64,000 nt of DNA, taken from assembly GCA_004835665.1 (NCBI GenBank), contig RBKR01000015.1, positions 1,284,486 through 1,348,485 on the forward strand. The letters run 5' to 3'. Shown one piece after another: positions 58,301 to 64,000 of the stretch. The position numbers and the translations under genes are program-made. The notes beneath the pieces were generated by a model. It was not told the origin of the DNA. It was given only the letters and a program-made list of their open reading frames with translations, and searched no databases. Source of the DNA: Phoma sp. XZ068 (taxonomy: Eukaryota; Ascomycota; Dothideomycetes; Pleosporales; Didymellaceae). Positions within the stretch are counted from its first letter, which is position 1, and the number at the start of each line of letters is the position of its first letter.

Positions 58301-59978
58301 GCCGTTGGTTTCGCTGCGTGGAGACATGATGCGGCGGTGCAAGGAGCTGGGGATATCGTGCGCCGAGTGGGAGAGTCGCTGCCCGCCCGACGCAGCAGCC
58401 ATCGTGTTCGTAACGCCCGAGTCGGCCGTGGGAGAAGCGTTCGCGACATTTTTGAACCGGCTGCGAGCGACGCGGCAGCTGGACCGTATCGTGATCGACG
58501 AGTGTCACATTGTGTTGAACCGTCGATACACATTCCGCAAGCAGATGCAACAGCTCGGCAGGCTGGCAGCAGCCGAGACGCAGATGGTGCTGTTGACAGC
58601 AACGTTGCCGCCGACCGAAGAAGACGAGCTGTATCGACGGATGCATTACCAGCGAGGGCAGGTCAAGATGTTCAGACAACCGACCACAAGGACGAACGTG
58701 GCGTATCAGACCATCAAGATCAGCCGGTCCGTGAAGAAGAAGGACGTCGAGTCGATGGTCATCAAGACAGTGTGGCAGAAAATGCGGAAGTACAGGACAG
58801 GCAAGCTCATCGTGTACGGCAATTCGAAGCCGAAGGTGAAGGCGTTGGCAGAGCAATTAGATTGTCACGCGTATCACGCGGATGCCGTGGGCAAGGCGAG
58901 CATGTTAGCGGACTTCATGGCAGGCAAGCAGCGCGTGATCGTGGCAACGAGCGCGTTGGGAATGGGCGTGGACATACCGGATGTACGGTGCATCATTCAC
59001 ATCGATTGGCCGTTCACCATGTTGGATTACGCACAGGAGAGCGGCAGGGCAGGCCGGGACGGGTTGCGAAGCGAGGCGGTTTTGATCGTTCAGGATGGGA
59101 AACAACGCACCGAAGACAACGAGACAGAAGCCGAGCGGCAGTTGGTGAGGGAGTATGTTGAAGGTGGTGAGAGCGGGGCGGCTAGCTGCAGGAGGGAGGT
59201 GTTGGACGGGTATTTGGATGGGAGGAAGGATCGAGCAGGGTGTAGAGAGGAGGACAACGAGGAGATGTGCGACGTGTGCCGAGGGATAGATGGGCAGTTG
59301 GAGGAGGTGGTTGAAGAAGAAACAGAAGAAGAGAGCGAGACAGACGACAACAGTAACGATGGAGAAGAAATGGACGTCGTCGAAGCGGAGCGGGAAGAGA
59401 TGCGGCGGGTGTTTCAACAGCAGGAGCAGGCGCGCCGGGGGCCGTGGCAGACGTTGACTGAGCATCGACAGCAGGAGTTTGCCGACGTAGAGTGGGTGCG
59501 CAGGCAGTTGGCGTGGTGGGCGAATCGCTGCGGGATTTGCGAGGGAGCAGGCGATCCACAGAGCGGACACGACATACGGCAGTGTTGGAGGGCAGAAAGC
59601 AAAACAGCGAAGGAGATGGTACAGAAGATAGACGACCAGGTTCGGTTCCACATGTTTTCAGGTTGCTTCCCGTGTGGTGGCGTACCGCAGGAAATTTGCA
59701 ACAGCTGGGAGCCGAACGAGAAAGGGAAGTATCGAAGGGTAGGGGGAGGGACTTGTCAATACAGCGGGGTGTTGAGCGCAGGATTAACAGGCATAGTATT
59801 CGGTTACACGGAGGCAAACGCCCGATGGCAGGCCCGATTAGCGGAGTTTGGGGTGGACGATGCAGGACCGGGTAGGATGTTAATCGAATATTTAGGGAAG
59901 AAGCAGCCGCTGGACAACGTGGAGAGCAACAACTTGGTAAAGGAGTTTTGTTGGATTACACGGCTGTTGGCTGAGTAG
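55317..59978 (+). CDS. Telomere-linked RecQ-family helicase with OrsD-like zinc finger and putative recombinase domain
   Basis: 1553 aa from the ATG at 55317; an upstream in-frame extension to 55110 would run through the divergent promoter. An N-terminal CX2CX11HX4H finger (C22, C25, H37, H42) sits in an OrsD-like (PF12013) region. Acidic runs follow near 360-390. The central part (about 540-870) has a conserved-looking fold with R688, K723, R811, H855 and Y864 in tyrosine-recombinase order. The RecQ core then has Walker A MPTGAGKS (969-976), DECH (from D1061), TATLPP, GMGVDIPD and QESGRAGRDG (from Q1240). A zinc-binding CDVC lies near 1318. A Cys-rich tail has CGIC...CFPCGG. All motifs are intact, so ATPase and helicase activity is likely. 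It reads toward the telomere about 4 kb away, as in known fungal TLH genes. Confidence 0.92.
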   Translation: MSEATVEHQYFEHLAEYQVAVCKECRYAVWPDQIESHLQKQHKRPPKNVRAVGDAVRQWAGLLQYPSEWTVPDNNVQPIPQLPVYDDGLLCQLEPEKCRHIARTIDSIKKHWRKDHNGWSLGKRQGRPSRTRAGALQAQMEDGCKRVHCQRLFGSRHGSQYFEVRHNPDSGPQPVPTEGEAAWARVGEEMAKTWANVEDRAKTTIEDGEKDEAAPWLERTGWLPYLNKLDRPELLASIEEPNIDPEKDEEPVEAAIWNAMDGLARVSQASVIERTGIFVRMEAIRTEKHQTRYTPLQAYMDDKSIKERSRPWKQILMFFARTQREHRWKSPKYRFTQQQREAWEALIEQAERDVGGVEMGVADEDQNEDGEDEEDEMMIDELDDEQDPSERDNEPEHAKLGPVEKACLDFCMALLKQTIRRKEYDCALVCALAVLGVKEDGWKGPELYPPILSSVIKITRFMVVQHALELSEPFEEEVFDDDSAYGGSDSGSSPPSPRRPKGCLEFVQQMMDSFMVRGSHSPMQWMLDLRTYGLKVHYNTTSRGHVEWMGKDELLYKNLHFTMAQFRGMVHGMQAEAKRLLVEELLFCGKQTAGQVPQIPWEQLRDNPTDERPGWNFLKDHRTRMPVDGEKWLFERAGQDANVRERFIKPGSRSGIDRKEVERYMDRVIAFREKLAALVHMAEGQPARWPELGSVRHSNTIKGGHRNIFIEDGMVAFVTRYHKGYAVSGDVKIIHRYLPREVGELVVYYMWLVLPFQQRLEAMVWEKEAISSHMWPADPSGRKWTSDRFREILKRESRVGLKQELTIAAYREIAIGISRRFLRPSSAFRAEEAEENEEWNEENMLATIQDEQAGHSAHVAGMVYARGIMEMAGVTADRRQLFRNSSTDWHRFLGFQSAVDAVADVKKRKKAPFESEADEARIERLERLRKMDPAAQLQRMKGKKAKFRGVQKEAIEAIIAGESPVVAVMPTGAGKSMLFMLPGWAEQGGTTVVVVPLVSLRGDMMRRCKELGISCAEWESRCPPDAAAIVFVTPESAVGEAFATFLNRLRATRQLDRIVIDECHIVLNRRYTFRKQMQQLGRLAAAETQMVLLTATLPPTEEDELYRRMHYQRGQVKMFRQPTTRTNVAYQTIKISRSVKKKDVESMVIKTVWQKMRKYRTGKLIVYGNSKPKVKALAEQLDCHAYHADAVGKASMLADFMAGKQRVIVATSALGMGVDIPDVRCIIHIDWPFTMLDYAQESGRAGRDGLRSEAVLIVQDGKQRTEDNETEAERQLVREYVEGGESGAASCRREVLDGYLDGRKDRAGCREEDNEEMCDVCRGIDGQLEEVVEEETEEESETDDNSNDGEEMDVVEAEREEMRRVFQQQEQARRGPWQTLTEHRQQEFADVEWVRRQLAWWANRCGICEGAGDPQSGHDIRQCWRAESKTAKEMVQKIDDQVRFHMFSGCFPCGGVPQEICNSWEPNEKGKYRRVGGGTCQYSGVLSAGLTGIVFGYTEANARWQARLAEFGVDDAGPGRMLIEYLGKKQPLDNVESNNLVKEFCWITRLLAE

Positions 59979-60715
59979 GCGCAGTAGTAGCAAATGAAAG
60001 ATTTTCCGTTCGCGATTCGCTGTGCAGCAGAGTTTGGTTCGGGCCGGGACGCAAGTTGGGGTAGTGGAGTTTCGGTTGGGCCCGGACGCAAGTCAGGGTG
60101 GGGTTACCGGTGTTTACGGCACGCAGATTATCAACAAGACAGACAAAGAAGCTGAGTGTGTAGGGAGCGCAGACAACGCGCATACGAGCGCAGAGAGTGT
60201 GAGCAGAGAGGGCAGTAGAGACAAGAGGAGGTGTTAGAGCTTGCAGTCAGGCCAGGACGCAAGTCAAGATTGAGATAGGGTTATACGTGGTTTGGTCAAG
60301 CGGGCAACAGCATACAGCATTGTAAAAGAACACAGCAGCCAGCAAGAGGTGCCCACCAACCCGAGTGGTTCCCCAAGTGGTTCCCCAAGTAGTTCCCCAC
60401 GTGGTTCCCCAAGTAGCGCGCCACCCCAAGTGGTCCGAAAGTAGTCCCACCAGCCCAAGTGGCCCGAAAGTGGTCCCCCGCCCAACCAAGTGAGTCCACA
60501 TCAGTGACGCCAAATTAGTAAGAGCCGATTATTTAAGAAAAACCAACAGCCAAGAAAGAGCGCGCAACCCAAGAAGAGCCCACAATCCAGGCAGAGCACC
60601 CGAAACCAAGTGAGTCCCCAACCCAAAGCACCCGTTTGTATTGAAAAGAAAGCGCAGGATCAAGACAGCGAAAATTTGGGAAAAGTAAGATGCGGAGAGG
60701 AGGCATTTGAAAAGG
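59979..60715. repeat. Proximal subtelomeric repeats
   Basis: No gene. Three copies of a module with GGACGCAAGT (near 60048, 60086 and 60253) are followed by degenerate telomere-like GGGGTTA or AGGGTTA. At 60362-60415 a 12-bp unit GTGGTTCCCCAA is repeated about four times, with related AAGTGGTCCGAAAGT words to 60480. Open frames here are low-complexity. Confidence 0.7.
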
Positions 60716-62270
60716 TCACCAGGGGGTTTAGGCAGATGGATCGGGATGGGGACAACATGTAAAAAGGTGTTTTGGGCGTTTAGAGAGGATTGTCACAAGA
60801 TAGAACAGAAGCTAGGGGAAGTTTGGCAAACCCGATTGTGGTGCCGCAGCCAGAAAGGCATTCCCAAGCCCGTAGATGCCGTAGTGCGTGAGAGAAGGGT
60901 GGACAGTGGGCCCGCCAGGTGTCACACGAGAGCGAAGAGGCAGGTGCAGAGTTGGTTGGAGGAGCGGATGCAGGTTAGGGTTAGGGTTACCGGTATTTGG
61001 GGCAAGCCGACAAAGGAACAGAGGCCCGTAGAGAGACCCGTAGCCCGTGGAGGTGCCCCCGAACGCGTAGAAAGACAGGCAACAGGCAGGAAACAGCCGC
61101 AACCCGCGAAGATGCCCCCGAACCGGTGAAGAGACCGGTAATGCGAGGGTAAGAGAGAGAAGGGGGGGTGGGCGGTGGGCCCGTGGCAAGGTATCAGAGG
61201 GGGTAGAGACAAAAGGGCGGGCGGTAGGCCCGTAGAGAGGTATCAGAGGGACGAAGAGGGGTTGGCGGTGGGCCCCGTCAGGGCAGAAAAACAAGGCGAA
61301 GACCCGTAGGTGATTAGAGGGCTAAGAAGTGTTAAGGAGTGCGAGGAGAAGGGTTAGAGAGAAAGGGGATTGCGGTGGGCCCCGTTCAAGACAGAAGAGC
61401 AGGGCGAAGACCCGTTAGCGAGTGTGAAGATGTAAGAATGTAGGGGTGGGCGGTGGGCCCGTCAGGTGTCACAAAGCAGGCGGGCGGGGCGGTAGAGGAT
61501 GAAGGAGAAAGAGGGGAGGTGGGTGGGGCCGTGATAAGGTATCACGAGCCGAGGGTGAGGGAGGCAAGAAGGGAGAAGAGAGTCGTTGAGGAGAAGGCAG
61601 AAGAGGGCGGGCGATGGGCCCGTCAGGTGTCACAGAGAAGCCGAGCGCAGCGGTGAAGTAGAAGGGGTGGGCGGAAGGCCCGTGGGGAGGCACAAGAAGC
61701 GCCGCGGTTGAGAAAAGAGAAGAGGCAGGCGACGAAGTCGTGGTGAGGTATTACCGAGAGGTCCGCAACCCGTGAAGAGGCCCCCGTAACCCGTGCGATA
61801 GTGACATGTAAAAGAGGGTGCAGCAGATACCCGTCCGAGTGGCAGGAGCCCGTAGAAAGGCCCCGGAGGCGCAAAGAGCGTAACGTAGAGCGGTTCAAGA
61901 GCGCAGCAAGGGTAGGAAAGAGCGAAGTAAAGAAGAAAAGAGCGGCAACCGGTAGCTGAGGGTAGGACGCAGGTAGAGGGTAGGACGCAGTTACAAGGCC
62001 CCGCAAGCCGAGGAGGTTTGCGGTCAGTAGCAGACAGCAGGGATCACATCATCAAGGCGTCAGGGAGGGCAAGAAGAGAAGTAGAAGGTAGAGGGTGAGC
62101 GGAGAGCCGGCAAGGTGTTTACAGCGTGAAGTTGGGTTCAGGGCCGGACGCAAGTCAGGGTTAGGGTTATCCGTATTTGGGGAAAGTAGACAACAGGACA
62201 GAAGCAAACGCGGAGGCCGAAACCCGGATCCCGTTAGCCGTTATCCGTTTCGGCAGTCCGCAAGCGCAAA
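60716..62270. repeat. Distal subtelomeric mosaic of short dispersed repeats
   Basis: No gene. A module of the type GGCGGTGGGCCCGTCAGGTG, usually followed by TCACA or TATCA, recurs near 60904, 61168, 61222, 61266, 61374, 61449, 61610 and 61669, with spacers rich in GAAGAG. The GGACGCAAGTCAGGG module recurs near 62146. Interstitial telomere repeats of two to three units stand at 60973-60989 and 62157-62169, each followed by CCGTATTTGGGG or CGGTATTTGGGG. The plus strand is G-rich. Confidence 0.72.
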
Positions 62271-62274
62271 CCGT

Positions 62275-62400
62275 TGAATTCAAGGAAAGTTCAAAAGTTC
62301 AGCAGCTCAAAAGTTCAGCAGTTCAAAAGTTGAAAAGTTCAAAAGTTCAAGAAGTTCAAGAAGTTCAAGAAAAGTCAAGTTCAAGGAAAGTTCGAGAAGA
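62275..62400. repeat. AAAAGTTC-type short tandem repeats
   Basis: Irregular tandem copies of CAAAAGTTC and GAAGTTCAA words span about 125 bp, with 8-12 bp periods. Not coding. Confidence 0.8.
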
Positions 62401-63370
62401 GAGAAAAGATAAGCAGAGGAAAGGGAGTAAAGAAGAGAGTTGAAGTTAAAAGATCAAAGAAAGCGGGTGGGTAAGAGGGCGTAAAATTGAAAAGAAACGT
62501 TAAAGGTAAAAAGAAAAAATAAGCAGTTTAGTAGTTTAGAGAAATCAGTAAAGAGAAGAAAAAAGGATTAGAGAACACAGTAGAAAGGATTTGAAAGATT
62601 TTTTTCAAAGATAAAGAGAGTTTCAAAGAAGAGTTAGCAAGTAAGTGTTGAGAAATAAATAATAACAAAGAAAAGAGGTAAAGTTATAGGAAAGAAGTAA
62701 AGAGGAATAAGAAAAGAAATAGAAATACACAGGCAAACAGAAGAAACAAGTAGTTTAGTAGTTATAAAAAAAAAATCAAGGGAAGATGAAAAAGTTAAAG
62801 AGTTACAAAACGTGTTTAATAGAGAGAAGGCAAGGTAGAAACAAAGCAAGAAGGGGGATTAATGGTTTCAAAAGAAAGTTGACAAGAATAAGCAGGGGTT
62901 AAAGTAGCAAAAGAGGATAGAAGAGAGTGTTTTAAAGGAGGTGAAAGAAAGAAGATAAAGAAAGTAGTAAAGAAAAGAGAGGAAAGATTGAAATGAAAAA
63001 GATAGAGGGAGAATTAGGACAGAGGTAAAAGAGAAAGAAAAAAGGTTAGTTAAGAAAAGGGTGAGGGTAGAGACAATAGTAAGAGTAAGAAAGAAAAGAA
63101 GAATAAGTAGAATAAGTAGAAAAGAGATTCAGATTAGAATAGATTTAGAGATACAAAAGAAAGAAAGTGCAAAGTATTGTCAAAAAGTAGTAGGAAAAGA
63201 AGAGCGGGGTTAGGGTTTTATAGTTATAAGGAAAAAGAGATAAGAAGAAAGGAGGAAAGAAGTAATAAAGTAGATAAAAGACAGAATAAAAGAAGTACAA
63301 ATAAGTTTAAGTAGGGGTAAAAAACACGGAAAGAAATACAAGCAGAGGCGAGTATAGATACAAAGAAAAG
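62401..63370. other. Purine-strand tract, no gene
   Basis: About 1 kb in which the plus strand is almost entirely A, G and some T, with C rare. Irregular AAAGAAGAG, AAGTAG and TTAAAG words prevail. No coding sign on either strand; a 98-codon minus-strand frame nearby is a translation of repeats. Confidence 0.7.
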
Positions 63371-63514
63371 GTGTAAACAAGTGAGGAGGTGTAAACAAGT
63401 GAGGAGGTGTAAACAAGTGAGGAGGTGTAAACAAGTGAGGAGGTGTAAACAAGTGAGGAGGTGTAAACAAGTGAGGAGGTGTAAACAAATGAGGAGGTGT
63501 AAACAAGTAAAAAA
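63371..63514. repeat. 18-bp tandem repeat, eight copies
   Basis: The unit GTGTAAACAAGTGAGGAG starts at 63371, 63389, 63407, 63425, 63443, 63461, 63479 and 63497. The seventh copy has one change (AAATG) and the last degrades. It is embedded in subtelomeric purine-rich DNA and is not a CRISPR array, as there are no spacers. Confidence 0.95.
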
Positions 63515-63623
63515 GGTAGAAAAGAAAAGAAAGAGTAGGCAGTAGGCCCGTAGGGTGTTTAAAGAGAGCAGTTATTAGTTAGTTACAAGTAGGGGATGTG
63601 GGTGGGGAGCCCGTCCGAGGGTG

Positions 63624-63910
63624 AGGGAGAGAGAGAGAGAGAGAGAGAGTGAGAGTGAGGGTGAGGGAGAGAGTGAGAGTGAGAGTGAGGGTGAGAGAGA
63701 GAGTGAGAGAGAGAGTGAGAGTGAGGGTGAGAGAGAGAGTGAGAGAGAGAGTGAGAGTGAGAGTGAGAGTGAGGGTGAGAGAGAGAGTGAGAGTGAGGGT
63801 GAGGGAGAGAGTGAGAGAGAGAGTGAGAGTGAGGGTGAGGGAGAGAGTGAGGGTGAGAGAGAGAGTGAGGGTGAGGGAGAGAGAGAGAGTGAGAGAGAGA
63901 GTGAGAGAGA
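63624..63910. repeat. GAGAGTGAGGGT purine satellite abutting the telomere
   Basis: About 290 bp made of GAGA, GTGA and GGGTGAGG hexamer-like units, without a C on the plus strand from about 63625 on. It passes directly into GGGTTA repeats. A short-step drift from GAGGGT to TAGGGT is visible at the junction. Confidence 0.93.
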
Positions 63911-64000
63911 GGGTTAGGGTTAGGGTTAGGGTTAGGGTTAGGGTTAGGGTTAGGGTTAGGGTTAGGGTTAGGGTTAGGGTTAGGGTTAGGGTTAGGGTTA
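63911..64000. repeat. Telomere, 15 x GGGTTA
   Basis: Exactly 15 uninterrupted copies of the hexamer reach the window end, G-rich strand running 5' to 3' toward the end. This is the canonical fungal telomere repeat and marks a chromosome end on the right. Confidence 0.97.

Noticed and set aside
56183..59817. Minus-strand ORFs up to 379 aa
   Set aside because: Shadows of the helicase gene caused by high GC and strong codon bias.
63210..63506. 98-aa minus-strand protein with PPHLFT repeats
   Set aside because: Translation of the 18-bp tandem array and purine tract; no start context or neighbours that fit a gene.
63371..63514. CRISPR array
   Set aside because: Direct 18-bp tandem units without spacers in a eukaryotic subtelomere.

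Overview
The window is a chromosome end of a filamentous ascomycete (Pezizomycotina-type). The right end is a terminal array of 15 TTAGGG repeats (63911-64000). Genes carry short fungal introns of 43-77 bp with CTRAY-like branch sites. More than half of the window is extremely TA-rich, CpG-depleted and stop-laden, the footprint of repeat-induced point mutation (RIP). No rRNA, tRNA or CRISPR array was seen.

Layout. (1) 1-20935: RIP-mutated, nested Ty3/Gypsy chromovirus elements. One is nearly complete (1498-8762, two LTRs, 5-bp target duplication CTTAC) and contains an un-mutated solo LTR (3096-3603, target duplication GAATA). A second, opposite-strand element spans about 9592-16580, and truncated copies follow. 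(2) 20936-39500: a GC-normal gene island. In order it holds an NmrA-like reductase, a bacterial-type FAD oxidoreductase, a metallo-beta-lactamase-fold hydrolase, a short-chain dehydrogenase, a Zn2Cys6 regulator, a carboxymuconolactone-decarboxylase-like protein and a Baeyer-Villiger monooxygenase. It decays into pseudogenes: a berberine-bridge-type oxidase, a truncated Zn2Cys6 factor and a GMC oxidoreductase stub. There is no PKS, NRPS or terpene cyclase, so it looks more like a catabolic or tailoring cluster (ketone to ester/lactone, lactone opening, alcohol/ketone interconversion) with its own regulator. (3) 39500-42950: RIP-mutated, truncated Ty3/Gypsy. (4) 42950-44750: one intact MFS transporter gene isolated between RIP blocks. 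(5) 44750-52890: RIP-mutated DNA transposons. A 5.9-kb hAT element (45576-51449) with 9-bp terminal inverted repeats and a perfect 8-bp target duplication sits inside a Pogo/Fot1-type transposase gene, and the host reading frame resumes across the insertion. (6) 52900-59980: an un-mutated divergent pair, an unknown 597-aa protein and a telomere-linked RecQ helicase of about 1553 aa. (7) 59980-63910: gene-free subtelomeric repeats, becoming a nearly pure purine strand before the telomere.

The most interesting object is the telomere-proximal helicase. Between an N-terminal C2H2/OrsD-like zinc finger and the RecQ core it carries residues in the order and spacing of a tyrosine recombinase (R688, K723, R811, H855, Y864, with H and Y exactly nine apart). 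It could therefore be a mobile, telomere-targeted recombinase-helicase rather than a plain helicase.

All calls come from reading the sequence. Family names rest on motif recognition, intron models on frame and splice-site fit, and nothing was searched or computed against databases.
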